Shown one piece after another: positions 16,395-26,767 of a stretch of DNA of 64,000 bases. How positions within the stretch are numbered: position 1 is the first letter of the stretch; each line of letters begins with the position of its first letter. The translations under genes and the position numbers were made by a program. This stretch comes from an uncultured beta proteobacterium. Its GTDB lineage: Bacteria > Pseudomonadota > Gammaproteobacteria > Burkholderiales > SG8-41. Where the stretch lies: contig CAIVHG010000015.1 of NCBI GenBank assembly GCA_903905655.1, positions 46,760-110,759 on the forward strand. The letters run 5' to 3'. The notes beneath the pieces were generated by a model that made no database searches, was not told where the DNA came from, and saw only the letters and a list, made by a program, of their open reading frames with translations.

Positions 16395-17612
16395 ATGGCT
16401 TTTTCTGCAGGATTGAGTGGACTCAATGCGGCGTCGCAGAACTTGGACGTGGTGGGCAACAACGTCGCGAACGCGAGCACGGTCGGCTTTAAGCAATCGC
16501 GCGCGGAGTTTGCCGACGTCTTTGCGAATGCGGTCGGCATCGGCACGCGGGTGGCCGCTGTCGAGCAGCAGTTCAACCAAGGCAATATAAGCGCCACCAA
16601 CAATCCGCTGGATCTTGCGATCAGCGGCAAGGGTTTCTTTCGCGTGGAAGACAGCGGGGGAGTCTCCTATTCGCGCAACGGCCAGCTTCATCTCGACAAC
16701 GCCGGCAATCTCGTAACCTCCGACAATCTCACCGTGACCGGCTACGGCGCGGATGCGAGCGGTAACGTTGTGCGCTCGGCCCCGGCGCCGCTGCAGGTTT
16801 CCAATGCGCCGATGCAGCCGACTGTTACCACCGCCTTCAAGATGAGCATGAATCTGGATGCGCGCGCAACACAGCCGTCAACCGCGGTGTTCGATCCTGC
16901 CGATCCCACCAGCTATAACGATTCGCAGTCCGACACCGTCTATGACACGCTCGGCAACGGGCATGTGTTTACAACGTACTTCGTGAAGACCGCGACCGCC
17001 GGGAAATGGGACGTGCACGCCACGGTTGACGGGACTGCGGAAACGAACGTCAATCTCGGTGCGGGTGCCGGCACTCCGGTCAATCTGCAGTTCGACTCGT
17101 CCGGTGCGTTGAGCACTGCAATGCCGATCGCCGCGGTCAAACTGACGGTGTCCGGCGGCGGTGTGACGCCGTTGCCGATGTCGCTAGATTTCAGCGGCTC
17201 GACCCAGTTCGGTTCCGAGTTCGCAATCAACTCGGTGTTTCAGGACGGCTACACCTCAGGCCGTCTTGCGAGCGTCAGCATCGGCAACGATGGCGTGCTT
17301 ACCGCCCGCTATAACAATGGCCAAACCAAGAACATCGGGCAGATCGTGCTTGCCAATTTCATCGATCCGCAGGGGCTGAGACCGGTGGGCAACAATCGGT
17401 GGGAGGAAACCGCAACATCAGGTCTCGCAGTGACCGGCGTTCCCGGAGTCGGTGATTTCGGTGCGCTGCAATCGGGGGCGGTAGAAGAATCCAACGTCGA
17501 TCTCACCGCTGAACTCGTAAATATGATCACCGCGCAGAGAAACTACCAGGCCAATGCGCAAACCATCAAGACCATGGACGCGGTGCTGCAGACGCTGGTC
17601 AATTTGCGGTAA
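16395..17612 (+). CDS. flgE: Flagellar hook protein FlgE
   Basis: A 405-residue hook subunit. The N-terminal GLSGLNAASQNLDVVGNNVANASTVGFK and the C-terminal NVDLTAELVNMITAQRNYQANAQTIKT helices frame a beta-rich central region. The RBS AAAGGAG precedes the ATG. Length matches the E. coli protein (about 400 aa). Confidence 0.96.
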   Translation: MAFSAGLSGLNAASQNLDVVGNNVANASTVGFKQSRAEFADVFANAVGIGTRVAAVEQQFNQGNISATNNPLDLAISGKGFFRVEDSGGVSYSRNGQLHLDNAGNLVTSDNLTVTGYGADASGNVVRSAPAPLQVSNAPMQPTVTTAFKMSMNLDARATQPSTAVFDPADPTSYNDSQSDTVYDTLGNGHVFTTYFVKTATAGKWDVHATVDGTAETNVNLGAGAGTPVNLQFDSSGALSTAMPIAAVKLTVSGGGVTPLPMSLDFSGSTQFGSEFAINSVFQDGYTSGRLASVSIGNDGVLTARYNNGQTKNIGQIVLANFIDPQGLRPVGNNRWEETATSGLAVTGVPGVGDFGALQSGAVEESNVDLTAELVNMITAQRNYQANAQTIKTMDAVLQTLVNLR

Positions 17613-17679
17613 GTGCTTTCCTTGGCGGTGCCGCGCGCTTAGCACGCACGCGACATCCTGGACCTAAAAAGGAGTTCAC

Positions 17680-18423
17680 ATGGATCGCATGATATATACA
17701 TTGATGAGCGGTGCCAGTCAGACGCTGAATCAGCAGGCGACGGTGGCGCATAATCTGGCCAATCTGAGCAGCACCGGCTTCCGTGCCGAGCGCGCGGCGG
17801 CGATCTCGGCACCGGTGTCCGGCGATGGCTTGCAGACACGCACCTTCGTCGTTGATTCCACTCCCGGAGCCGACTTCACGCCGGGCACGATACAGCATAC
17901 CGGCCGCGAGCTGGATGTGGCGATCCAAGGCCAGGGCTGGATCGCCGTGCAGGCGGCAGACGGCAGCGAAGCCTATACGCGCAATGGCAATCTGCGACTG
18001 AATGTGAACGGGCTGTTGCAGACCTCTGCCGGGCAAACCGTGTTGGGAGATGGCGGCCCGATCTCCATTCCCGCGGATACGCAGGTCACGATTGCAAAAG
18101 ACGGCACGATATCGACGGTTCCCACCGGCAACCGCCCGGCGGCAAATTCGGCCGTGGGGCGCATCAAGCTCGTCAATCCGCCCGAGGCGAACCTGGTGCG
18201 CGGTGACGACGGCCTGTTCAGGGTGCCCGGCGGTTCGGCCGCGCCGGTGGACCCCAAGGTGCGCATCACTTCCAATTCACTGGAGTCGAGCAACGTCAAC
18301 GCGGTCGAAGGCCTGATCAGCATGATCGAGCTGGCGCGCCAGTACGACACGCAGATGAAGATGCTGCAGAACGCCGAAGCCAGTGCGAAAGATGCTTCGC
18401 AGTTGCTCACGCTGCCGAGTTAG
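17680..18423 (+). CDS. flgF: Flagellar proximal rod protein FlgF
   Basis: A 247-residue rod protein with the FlgF-type start MDRMIYTLMSGASQTLNQQATVAHNLAN and the central DVAIQGQGWIAVQ motif. The C-terminal SSNVNAVEGLISMIELARQYDTQMKML is intact. RBS AAGGAG lies 5 nt upstream. It is paralogous to flgG downstream. Confidence 0.95.
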   Translation: MDRMIYTLMSGASQTLNQQATVAHNLANLSSTGFRAERAAAISAPVSGDGLQTRTFVVDSTPGADFTPGTIQHTGRELDVAIQGQGWIAVQAADGSEAYTRNGNLRLNVNGLLQTSAGQTVLGDGGPISIPADTQVTIAKDGTISTVPTGNRPAANSAVGRIKLVNPPEANLVRGDDGLFRVPGGSAAPVDPKVRITSNSLESSNVNAVEGLISMIELARQYDTQMKMLQNAEASAKDASQLLTLPS

Positions 18424-18462
18424 TTCTCTTAACACCAACGCGAAACTCACATTGGAAACCCT

Positions 18463-19245
18463 ATGATACGTTCCCTATGGATCTCAAAAACCGGATTGGA
18501 CGCTCAGCAACTCAACATGGACGTGACAGCCAATAACCTGGCCAACGTCAGCACCAACGGATTCAAACGCTCGCGCGCGGTGTTCGAGGATCTGCTGTAC
18601 CAGACGCTGCGCCAGCCCGGCGCGCAATCCTCGCAGCAGACGCAGCTGCCGTCGGGACTGCAGGTCGGCACCGGCGTGCGGCCGGTCGCGACCGAGCGCA
18701 TCTTCACTCAGGGCAACCTGCAGCAATCCAGCAATCCGCTGGACGTCGCGATCAACGGCAGCGGATTTTTTCAGGTGCAGATGCCGGACGGCACCCTCGC
18801 TTTTACGCGCGACGGTGCATTTCAGGTCGACAGCCAGGGCCAGCTCGTGACTGCCAGCGGCTTTGCCGTGCAGCCAGCCGTCACCATCCCGGCCAACACG
18901 CAGAGCATCACCATCGGGCGCGACGGCGTGGTGTCGGCAGCCCGCGCCGGGGTCACGACGCCGACGTCGGTGGGAACGCTGCAGCTCGCCACGTTCATCA
19001 ATCCGGCCGGGCTGCAGAGCGTGGGCGAAAACATGTATGTGGAAACGGCGGCCTCCGGCACGCCGAGCAGCAGCGCGCCCGGCACCAACGGTGTCGGCAC
19101 GCTGCAGCAGGGCTATGTCGAGACTTCCAACGTGAATGTCGTCGAGGAGCTCGTCAACATGATCCAGATCCAGCGCGCCTATGAAATCAATTCAAAGGCG
19201 ATCACGACCACGGATCAGATGCTGCAGAAACTTGCACAGATGTGA
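18463..19245 (+). CDS. flgG: Flagellar distal rod protein FlgG
   Basis: A 260-residue distal rod protein: [21 protein letters not shown] at the start, [16 protein letters not shown] centrally, and [22 protein letters not shown] at the end. Length equals the family norm of 260. The RBS (GGAAAC) is weak. Confidence 0.96.
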   Translation: MIRSLWISKTGLDAQQLNMDVTANNLANVSTNGFKRSRAVFEDLLYQTLRQPGAQSSQQTQLPSGLQVGTGVRPVATERIFTQGNLQQSSNPLDVAINGSGFFQVQMPDGTLAFTRDGAFQVDSQGQLVTASGFAVQPAVTIPANTQSITIGRDGVVSAARAGVTTPTSVGTLQLATFINPAGLQSVGENMYVETAASGTPSSSAPGTNGVGTLQQGYVETSNVNVVEELVNMIQIQRAYEINSKAITTTDQMLQKLAQM

Positions 19246-19255
19246 TGGCGGCCAC

Positions 19256-19939
19256 ATGCAAACCTCAACTATGTTTACTGCGCCCCTGGCGCTGCTCTCG
19301 ACGTTGCTGCTCGCGGCGTGCATCACGACTACCCCGGCGACCTCGGTGCATCAGCCGTTGAGCGCGCGGCCGGCGGCGTCCGTGCCAGCCCCGTCGGGGA
19401 ATGGCGCGATCTATCAGGCAGCCTACAGCTACAAGCCCATGTTCGAGGACCGGCGCGCGCGCAGCGTCGGCGACACGCTTACCATCAACATCGTTGAGAA
19501 CACGAGTGCCGACAAGAAGTCGAACACCAGCACCAATCGCTCGAGCGACAACAACTTCGGCGTGACCAACGTGTCGGGGCTGCCCGGCAAGAGCCTGATG
19601 GGCGCGGGACTGGGCGCCACTTCCAGCCTCAAGTTCTCCGGCGACGGCGAGAGCGCGAGCAACAACGCATTCACCGGCACCATCACCGTCACCGTGATCG
19701 AGGTGCTGCCGAACGGCAATCTTAAGGTGAGCGGCGAGAAGCAGGTCGGCATCAACCAGGGCTCGGAATTCATACGCTTCTCCGGCATCGTGAACCCGGT
19801 GAATCTTGGTGCGAGCAACAGTGTGAACTCGGTGCAGGTCGCAGACGCGCACATCGAGTACCGCTCCAACGGCCAGATCGACAGCGCACAGGTTGCGGGT
19901 TGGCTGACGCGGTTCTTCCTGACCTTCCTGCCGTTCTGA
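19256..19939 (+). CDS. flgH: Flagellar L-ring lipoprotein FlgH
   Basis: A 227-residue outer membrane lipoprotein that forms the L ring. The ATG at 19256 gives a lipoprotein signal peptide with lipobox LAAC and the modified Cys at residue 22; the ORF-track start at 19181 lies within flgG. An internal ATG at 19271 is also possible. The FlgH core is present (FEDRRARSVGDTLTINIVENTSADKKS and the C-terminal SAQVAGWLTRFFLTFLPF). Confidence 0.94.
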   Translation: MQTSTMFTAPLALLSTLLLAACITTTPATSVHQPLSARPAASVPAPSGNGAIYQAAYSYKPMFEDRRARSVGDTLTINIVENTSADKKSNTSTNRSSDNNFGVTNVSGLPGKSLMGAGLGATSSLKFSGDGESASNNAFTGTITVTVIEVLPNGNLKVSGEKQVGINQGSEFIRFSGIVNPVNLGASNSVNSVQVADAHIEYRSNGQIDSAQVAGWLTRFFLTFLPF

Positions 19940-19948
19940 GCGAGCCAT

Positions 19949-21067
19949 ATGAACTACTTCCGCCCGACCATGCCGCGATTCGTGCTGATGCTATGCGTAC
20001 TGCTGGCGCTTGCGCCAGCGCATGCGGAGCGCATCAAAGATCTCACCACCATCCAGGGCGTGCGCAACAACCAGCTACTCGGCTACGGCCTGGTGGTGGG
20101 GCTCGATGGCAGTGGCGACCAGACCACGCAAACTCCGTTCACGGTGCAAAGTCTCACCACGATGCTGAGTCAACTCGGCGTGACCCTGCCGCCGGGCAGC
20201 TCGCTGCAGCTGAAGAATGTCGCGGCCGCGATGGTGACGGCGACGCTGCCTGCGTTCGCCAAGCCGGGGCAAACCATCGATGTCACCGTGTCGTCGATGG
20301 GCAACGCCAAATCACTGCGCGGCGGAACACTGCTGATGACTCCGCTCAAGGGCGTGGATGGGGAGCTCTACGCGATGGCACAGGGTAACCTGCTGGTGGC
20401 CGGCATGGGCGCTTCTACCGCCGGCGGCTCGAGCGTGCAGGTCAATCAGCTCAGCGTCGGGCGCATTATCGCCGGCGCGACGGTGGAGCGCGCGGTGCCG
20501 ACGCAGCTCGGCGACGCGGATCATATTTATCTCGGGCTCAACACCACCGATTTCACCACCACCCGGCGCATCGTCAATGCCATCAACGGCGTTTACGGCG
20601 CTGGCACCGCAACCGCAGTCGATGGCCGGCTGGTGCAGGTCAACGCGCCGGGCGAGGCGAACGAACGCATCGAATTTCTCTCGCACATCGAGAGTCTGGA
20701 CATCCGGCCCGCGGCGAGCATGGCGAAGGTGATCATCAATCCGCGCACGGGCTCGGTGGTAATGAATCAGGCGGTCACCATCGAGACCTGCGCGGTCGCT
20801 CACGGCAATCTGTCGGTGGTGATCACGAGCGAGCCGGTGGTCAGCCAGCCTAACGCCCTTTCTCAGGGCGGCCAGACGGTACAGGCCCAGCGCGATCACA
20901 TCGAAATCAGTCAGGACCGCGGCGGGCTCACCATCATCGGGGGCGTCAATCTCTCGGAAGTGGTGAAGGCGCTCAACGCAGTGGGCGCAACCCCGGCGGA
21001 TCTGCTCGCGATTTTGCAGGCGATGAAAGCGGCGGGCGCGCTGCGCGCTGAACTCGAAATCATCTGA
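19949..21067 (+). CDS. flgI: Flagellar P-ring protein FlgI
   Basis: A 372-residue periplasmic P-ring protein with a signal peptide ending near AHAE (about residue 28). The conserved core [31 protein letters not shown] and [17 protein letters not shown] are present. Assembly needs FlgA. It is followed after 2 nt by flgJ. Confidence 0.96.
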   Translation: MNYFRPTMPRFVLMLCVLLALAPAHAERIKDLTTIQGVRNNQLLGYGLVVGLDGSGDQTTQTPFTVQSLTTMLSQLGVTLPPGSSLQLKNVAAAMVTATLPAFAKPGQTIDVTVSSMGNAKSLRGGTLLMTPLKGVDGELYAMAQGNLLVAGMGASTAGGSSVQVNQLSVGRIIAGATVERAVPTQLGDADHIYLGLNTTDFTTTRRIVNAINGVYGAGTATAVDGRLVQVNAPGEANERIEFLSHIESLDIRPAASMAKVIINPRTGSVVMNQAVTIETCAVAHGNLSVVITSEPVVSQPNALSQGGQTVQAQRDHIEISQDRGGLTIIGGVNLSEVVKALNAVGATPADLLAILQAMKAAGALRAELEII

Positions 21068-21069
21068 TC

Positions 21070-22245
21070 ATGCCCCAGGACGCCTCCATCTCGTCGGCGT
21101 TTGCGCTGGATGCGCAGGCGCTGACACAGCTCAGGCAGCAGGCAAAGGCGGATCCGGGCAAGGCGGCCGGCGCCGTCGCCACCCAGTTCGAAGTACTGTT
21201 CCTCAACATGGTGCTGAAGAGCATGCGCGCCGCCACGCCCGAGGACTCGCCGTTCGACAGCGAGCAGTCGCGTCTTTACACGTCCATGCTCGATCAACAG
21301 CTCGCGCAACATATGGCCAAGCGCGGGATCGGTCTGGCCGACGTGCTGAAGCGCCAGTTGTCGAAGAATACGCCAGACGCAGTTGCTCCCGCGCCGGCGG
21401 CTGCGGATGCGGCCGATCGGTTGGCTCTGCAGGCGCCGCTGATGCAGCCCTTGCCAGCGATGCAGGAACCATTGAGATTTCCCGACGCGTACCGCGCCGA
21501 GCGTCTGCCGCGGATGCCGGCGCTGAGCGTGGCGCTGCCGGGGGTGCGCGTTGCGACTGATCCTGCAGCGCAGCCGCTGCCGGCGGCTGCTGCGACTGCG
21601 CAGGTTTCTTCAGATGCGGTGCGCGCGGCGACGGCGCAAGCGGCTATGCCCGGCCGCGTCACCGCCAGTGCGCCGGTCGCTATGGCTGCCGGCAGGAATG
21701 CGGCAGGCGCAGTAGCAGCGGGCAGCCAGCCGTTGGCACTTGCCAGCACGCGTGCCTTTGTCGAGCGCATCTGGCAGCACGCAACAGACGCGGCACGCGC
21801 GATCGGCATCCAGCCGCACTTCATGGTCGGCCAGGCAGCGCTCGAAAGCGGATGGGGGGCGCGCGAGATTCGCGCCGCCGACGGCACGCCCACTCATAAC
21901 CTGTTCGCCGTCAAAGCCGGCGCTCAATGGAAGGGGCCGGTGGTGGAGAAAGTGACGACCGAATATGTGCACGGCGTACCGCAGAAAACGTTGGAGAAAT
22001 TCCGCGCCTACGCGAACTACGAGGAAGGCTTTCGCGACTATGCGCAGCTTTTGAGCACCAACCCGCGCTATGCGGCAGCCAGAGTTCCTGGAAATGATGC
22101 GCTGAGTTTTGCGCGCGGATTGCAGAAAGCGGGCTACGCAACCGATCCCGCATATGCAGACAAGCTCGTGCGCATCATAAACGGCGAGACGATGCGCTCG
22201 AGTCTGCGCACCGAGCCGACTGCTCAGGTCGTAGCGCGCACATGA
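21070..22245 (+). CDS. flgJ: Bifunctional rod cap and peptidoglycan hydrolase FlgJ
   Basis: A 391-residue dual-domain protein. The N-terminal rod-cap domain (about 30-105) includes ATQFEVLFLNMVLKSMRAATPED. A variable Ala/Pro-rich linker (about 110-220) follows. The C-terminal glucosaminidase domain (about 225-375) carries the catalytic Glu region MVGQAALESGWG, then NLFAVKA and YANYEEGFRDYAQLL. The linker is longer than in E. coli (313 aa overall there). It clears peptidoglycan for the rod. Confidence 0.95.
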   Translation: MPQDASISSAFALDAQALTQLRQQAKADPGKAAGAVATQFEVLFLNMVLKSMRAATPEDSPFDSEQSRLYTSMLDQQLAQHMAKRGIGLADVLKRQLSKNTPDAVAPAPAAADAADRLALQAPLMQPLPAMQEPLRFPDAYRAERLPRMPALSVALPGVRVATDPAAQPLPAAAATAQVSSDAVRAATAQAAMPGRVTASAPVAMAAGRNAAGAVAAGSQPLALASTRAFVERIWQHATDAARAIGIQPHFMVGQAALESGWGAREIRAADGTPTHNLFAVKAGAQWKGPVVEKVTTEYVHGVPQKTLEKFRAYANYEEGFRDYAQLLSTNPRYAAARVPGNDALSFARGLQKAGYATDPAYADKLVRIINGETMRSSLRTEPTAQVVART

Positions 22246-22291
22246 AGTCAACCGGAAATCGAGCCGCAATGAACTTGGACCGGGTGGTGCG

Positions 22292-24205
22292 ATGAGCGGC
22301 AGCGTGATCGGTATCGGCAGCAGCGCTCTTACCGCTGCGCAGGCGGGGCTGGTTACGACCGGGCACAACATCGCCAATGCCAACAGCGTGGGCTATCACC
22401 GCCAAAGCGTCGGGCAGAGCGCGAGCACGCCGCTTTTCACCGGCAGCGGATTTTTCGGTCAAGGCGTGAAAGTGGAAACCGTCGTTCGTGCCTACAGCCA
22501 GTTCCTGGACGCGCAGGTCACGCAGGCCTCTGCCAAGTCAGCCTACTACTCGACTTATCGCACCCAGCTGAGCCAGATCGATAACGTGCTCGCTGACAAC
22601 AACGCCGGGCTGTCGCCAGCGCTGCAGGATTTCTTTCAGACGGTGCATGCGGTGGCCGCCGCGCCGTACGATGTGCCGTCGCGTCAGTCCATGCTGTCCT
22701 CGGGGAGCGCGTTGGTAGCGCGCTTCAATGCCCTGGGTACGCATTTTGAAGAGATGCGTCAGGGCATCAACACCGAGCTTACCAGCGAGGTTGCCGAGAT
22801 CAATAGCGATGCGCAGCAGATTGCTATACTGAACGGCAAGATCGTCGCCGCACAGCAGGATGCAACACAGCCGCCCAACGACTTGGCCGATCAGCGCGAT
22901 CAACTCGTGAGCAAGTTAAGCCAGCTCATAGGCACCACTGTAACCAGCCAAAGCAACGGCACCATCAACGTGTCCATCGGCAACGGCCAGAGTCTAGTGG
23001 TCGGTATGCAGTCCATGAGAATTGCGGCCAATCCCGCACTCGACGATCCGCTGCAGCTCAACATCGGCTATACCATAGGCTCCGCCACGACGCCCCTCAG
23101 CCCAGCGACCTTGACCGGCGGCAGCATGGGCGCACTGCTCGCGTTTCGCGACCAGGATCTCGCGACGGCGCAGAATTCGCTCGGGCGCGTCGCGTTGGGG
23201 CTGGCGCAAACCTTCAACGATCAGCATGAGCTCGGGCAGGATCTCAATGGCGCTTTGGGGACGAAATTTTTTACGGCCCCCGTCCCGCGGGTATTGGCGA
23301 AATCGACAAATCTTGGCACTGCAGTGCTCACCGCCGCAGTTGCCGACGTGGCCGCGCTTACGACTAGCGATTACCGCCTGAACGCGAGCGTCGTCGCAGG
23401 AGTCACCAGTTACACGCTGACGCGCTTGTCCGATAACAGATCGACCCAGTACGCCAGTTTGCCGCAGACCGTCGATGGCATCACGATCGCCGTCGGCTCG
23501 GGCGCGGTTGCGAACGGCGACAGTTTTTTGATCAGGCCCACACGCAACGCTGCCGCCGACATCGTGCTCGCTGTCACCGACCCTGCGCAAATTGCCGCTG
23601 CCGCGCCGATCCGAACTTCTGCATCGGGCAACAACAGCGGGTCCGCAACCATCAGCGCAGGGACGGTCGATACGCCACCGCCGCCGAACGCCAATCTGCA
23701 GAATCTCGTGACTATCACGTTTACCAGCCCCACCCAGTTCAAGGTCGTCGGCCTGGGCACCCTCAATCCGAGCGGCCTCGCGTATACCGCGGGCGCAGAT
23801 GTGAGCTACAACGGCTGGACGGTAAAGATCACGGGAACGCCGGCGACCGGTGATGTGTTTACGATCAGCACCAATGACGGCGGCGTTGCCGACGGCCGCA
23901 ACGCGCTGCGGCTTGCTGGCCTGCAGTCGCAGAACACGCTGGCAGGGGCGAGTGCAACCTACCAGAGTGCTTATAGCGAGTTGGCGAGCCTGATCGGCAG
24001 CAAGACCCAGGAGATGGACGTTACTGCTCAGGCGCAAGCCGCGATCGCCAGCCAGGCGACTGCGGCGCAGCAGTCTTTTTCCGGCGTAAACCTCGACGAG
24101 GAAGCCGCCAACCTGCTGCGCTACCAGCAGGCCTATCAGGCAGCCGGCAAGATGATGCAGATCGCCTCGACCTTGTTTCAGACTTTGCTCAACCTCGGCC
24201 AATAA
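22292..24205 (+). CDS. flgK: Flagellar hook-associated protein 1 FlgK
   Basis: A 637-residue hook-filament junction protein. The N-terminal SALTAAQAGLVTTGHNIANANSVGYHRQ and the C-terminal VNLDEEAANLLRYQQAYQAAGKMMQIA are diagnostic. It is longer than the E. coli protein (547 aa) because of a larger surface-exposed central region. It is exported with FlgN. A long antisense ORF over it is a GC-codon shadow. Confidence 0.95.
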   Translation: MSGSVIGIGSSALTAAQAGLVTTGHNIANANSVGYHRQSVGQSASTPLFTGSGFFGQGVKVETVVRAYSQFLDAQVTQASAKSAYYSTYRTQLSQIDNVLADNNAGLSPALQDFFQTVHAVAAAPYDVPSRQSMLSSGSALVARFNALGTHFEEMRQGINTELTSEVAEINSDAQQIAILNGKIVAAQQDATQPPNDLADQRDQLVSKLSQLIGTTVTSQSNGTINVSIGNGQSLVVGMQSMRIAANPALDDPLQLNIGYTIGSATTPLSPATLTGGSMGALLAFRDQDLATAQNSLGRVALGLAQTFNDQHELGQDLNGALGTKFFTAPVPRVLAKSTNLGTAVLTAAVADVAALTTSDYRLNASVVAGVTSYTLTRLSDNRSTQYASLPQTVDGITIAVGSGAVANGDSFLIRPTRNAAADIVLAVTDPAQIAAAAPIRTSASGNNSGSATISAGTVDTPPPPNANLQNLVTITFTSPTQFKVVGLGTLNPSGLAYTAGADVSYNGWTVKITGTPATGDVFTISTNDGGVADGRNALRLAGLQSQNTLAGASATYQSAYSELASLIGSKTQEMDVTAQAQAAIASQATAAQQSFSGVNLDEEAANLLRYQQAYQAAGKMMQIASTLFQTLLNLGQ

Positions 24206-24214
24206 GGAGTCGCC

Positions 24215-25513
24215 ATGCGCATCAGCACTGGCATGATCTACGATCTGAGCACCGCGACGATGCAGCAGCGCCAGCAGCAGTTGCTGAAACTGCAGCAGCA
24301 GATTTCGACCGGAACGCGGATTTTGACGCCATCGGACGACCCGGTGGCAGCGGCCAGAGTACTCAACGTCAAGCAATCGCTCGCGCTCAACGCGCAGTAC
24401 AAGGCCAACAGCGGCATCGCGGTCGCGCAACTCGGGATCGAGGACAATGCGCTTGCAACGGCCAGCAACTTTCTGCAGGAGGCGAAATCCCTCGCGGTCT
24501 ATGCCGGCAACGGCACGCTCGCCGATTCCGACCGCGCAAGCATCGCCGCCCAACTCGAGAATGATTACCAGGGGCTGCTCGGCATCGCCAATACTTCAGA
24601 CGGCAACGGGCAGTACCTGTTCTCAGGGTATAAGGGCGCGACCCAGCCCTTTAGCGAGGCTGCCCCGGGCAATGTGAACTACGCGGGGGACCGCGGCGGA
24701 CGCGAAATGCAGATCGGCGCCAACCGCACCATCGCCATCAGCGATTCGGGCGATGCGGTGTTCCGGGCGATCAAGAACGGCAATGGCACCTTCGTCGCCG
24801 CAGCGGCAGGCGGCAACAGCGGCGGCGGCATCGTCGGCCCCGGCACGGTCACTCAACCCGCGCTCTGGAAAAGCGCATCGAATGCGCGCGATTTCACCAT
24901 CGTGTTCGACGTCACGGGCGGCACCACGACCTACGACATCGTGGACAACGTGAACAATGTATCGATGTTGACCGGCGCAGCGCCGGGAGCCGGACCTTTC
25001 CTGCGCACCTTTGTGCCCGGCGATAACATCGTGCTCGCCAGCCAGAGTCCGCCCGACACCAATGTGACGCCCTTCGATTATGGCGCGACCGTCAAGATCG
25101 ACGGCGCTCCTGCCAACGGCGACAGCTTCGCGGTCAAAGCCAGCACGCAGCAGGATGTATTCACCACCCTGCACAACCTGATTGCCGCGCTTGCCAATGG
25201 CAACGCCGGCGGCACCGCCGCTGCGGCGTCCTATACGAATGCAGTCAACGCGGCGCTCTCCGACATCGACAATGCGCTGAGCAACGTATTGAAGGTGCGG
25301 GCGAGCGTCGGCGCCCGCCTCAACGAGGCCGCCAACACTCAAAGCAGCAGCGATGACGTGGCGCTGCAGTACAGCGAGACGCTGTCGTCGCTGCAGGACC
25401 TTGATTTCACACAGGCGATCAGCAATCTGAGCATGCAGCAGACCTTTCTGCAGGCGGCGCAGCAGTCGTTTATCAAGGTCACCGGCCTCACTCTCTTCAG
25501 CATGTTGTCATGA
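24215..25513 (+). CDS. flgL: Flagellar hook-associated protein 3 FlgL
   Basis: A 432-residue junction protein: MRISTGMIYDLSTATMQQRQ with the flagellin-like QQISTGTRILTPSDDPVAAARVL, and the C-terminal LDFTQAISNLSMQQTFLQAAQQSF. It has an expanded central domain compared with E. coli (317 aa). RBS AAGGAG. Its last codon overlaps the following lipoprotein gene by ATGA. Confidence 0.95.
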   Translation: MRISTGMIYDLSTATMQQRQQQLLKLQQQISTGTRILTPSDDPVAAARVLNVKQSLALNAQYKANSGIAVAQLGIEDNALATASNFLQEAKSLAVYAGNGTLADSDRASIAAQLENDYQGLLGIANTSDGNGQYLFSGYKGATQPFSEAAPGNVNYAGDRGGREMQIGANRTIAISDSGDAVFRAIKNGNGTFVAAAAGGNSGGGIVGPGTVTQPALWKSASNARDFTIVFDVTGGTTTYDIVDNVNNVSMLTGAAPGAGPFLRTFVPGDNIVLASQSPPDTNVTPFDYGATVKIDGAPANGDSFAVKASTQQDVFTTLHNLIAALANGNAGGTAAAASYTNAVNAALSDIDNALSNVLKVRASVGARLNEAANTQSSSDDVALQYSETLSSLQDLDFTQAISNLSMQQTFLQAAQQSFIKVTGLTLFSMLS

Positions 25514-25938
25514 AACTCAGACTTACCTCAGCTCTCGTTTTGTGCGCCGCCTGCGGCTGCAGCTCGCTGGAGAACAACGGGCCGAGCAATGTGCTGATTC
25601 CCAATCAGACGCTCAACGTGAGCCGCTCGCTGGTGTTGCCGGCGGAATCGATTGTGGCGGGTGCGTTGCTGTTTGCGCTCATCGATCCGCTCGCACCCAA
25701 CTGGCAGATCGCGCACACGCAGCTCGCGGCCGACCGTTACCGCATCAATCTCAAAATGAAGCGCTTTACGAGCGGCGGTGACGGGGAGGCGGCGCAGGTG
25801 TTTTACCGTCGCGCGGAACAGCTGGCGCAGGAAGGCGGCGGTACCGGCTATCGCGTCATCGAATACTCTGAAGGCATCGAGTCCGCTCTTCCCGTCGCGC
25901 AGCGCTTCGCCTCGGGCGTGATCGAGTTCACCCGCTAA
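25510..25938 (+). CDS. Small predicted lipoprotein coupled to flgL
   Basis: A 142-residue protein that I do not recognise. The N-terminus (MKLRLTSALVLCAACGCSSL) is a lipoprotein signal; C17 followed by Ser-Ser is the likely lipidated residue, with C15 as an alternative. The rest has one hydrophobic stretch (SIVAGALLFALIDPLAPNW) and a charged C-terminal half. The ATGA overlap with flgL implies translational coupling, so a role at the flagellar base or outer membrane is plausible, but that is inference. It converges with fliR. Confidence 0.7.
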   Translation: MKLRLTSALVLCAACGCSSLENNGPSNVLIPNQTLNVSRSLVLPAESIVAGALLFALIDPLAPNWQIAHTQLAADRYRINLKMKRFTSGGDGEAAQVFYRRAEQLAQEGGGTGYRVIEYSEGIESALPVAQRFASGVIEFTR

Positions 25939-25963
25939 GACCGTTCACGGCCAGCGACATTAC

Positions 25964-26734
25964 TTAGCGAGCCTGCCCGGCATAACGCAGCGCGGTCTCG
26001 AATCCTGCGGCGAAATAGCGCTCGAGCGTGGGCACCCAATGCGGCAGCATGACCAACAGCCCGACGAAGCCGACCAGCATGGTGATCGGGAAGCCGATCG
26101 CGAACAGATTGAGCTGCGGCGCTGCGCGCGTCAACACGGCGAGCGCTGCATTGGTGATGAGCAGGGCCGCGATCAGCGGCAGCGACATCAGCACCGCCGC
26201 CTGCATCACCATGCCGCCCCACTGCGCGAGCAGCATGCCGCCTGCTGCGGGCGCGGCCGGAACCTGCTGGAACGATTGCGCGAGCGTCGTGATGAGCAGC
26301 AAGTGACCGTCCAGCGACAGGAACACCAGCGTGGCGAGCAGGCCCAGGAACTGCCCGGTCCCCGACACCTGCGCGCTGCTCAGCGGGTCGTAGAACTGTG
26401 CGAATCCCAGGCCCATCTGCAGCCCGATCACTTCGCCGGCGGCCTCGATGGCCGTGAACACGATGCGCATCGCAAATCCCATACCCACGCCGAGCAGCGT
26501 CTCGCGGGCAAGCAATAGCAACCCGGAGGCGCCGGCGGGATCGAAGCCTGCGCCGGCCGGCAGCGTGGGCGCGACGAGCACGGCGATCATCAACGCAAGC
26601 CCGATCTTGGCGGTGACCGGAAACTGTGCATTGCCGGTCACGGGGGCGGTGGCAATCAGCGCGAGGGTGCGTGCAAACGGCCAGATCAGCAGCCCGATCC
26701 AGGCGTTGAGCTGCGCTGAGGTGAGAGTGATCAC
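25964..26734 (-). CDS. fliR: Flagellar export gate protein FliR
   Basis: A 256-residue membrane protein of the export gate with about six hydrophobic segments. Family features include LALMIAVLVAPTLP, GEVIGLQMGLGFAQFYDP and the C-terminal LFAIGFPITMLVGFVGLLVMLP. It is the last gene of the fliL-R run and follows fliQ by 33 nt. Confidence 0.95.
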   Translation of the reverse strand: MITLTSAQLNAWIGLLIWPFARTLALIATAPVTGNAQFPVTAKIGLALMIAVLVAPTLPAGAGFDPAGASGLLLLARETLLGVGMGFAMRIVFTAIEAAGEVIGLQMGLGFAQFYDPLSSAQVSGTGQFLGLLATLVFLSLDGHLLLITTLAQSFQQVPAAPAAGGMLLAQWGGMVMQAAVLMSLPLIAALLITNAALAVLTRAAPQLNLFAIGFPITMLVGFVGLLVMLPHWVPTLERYFAAGFETALRYAGQAR

Positions 26735-26767
26735 GGCGGCCGGCGTGCGCAGCGGAGGATGCGTCGT

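Noticed and set aside
22994-24553. 519-aa minus-strand ORF opposite flgK
   Set aside because: It is antisense to a clear flgK/flgL, has Arg/His-rich composition typical of GC-codon shadows, and has no recognisable motif or RBS.
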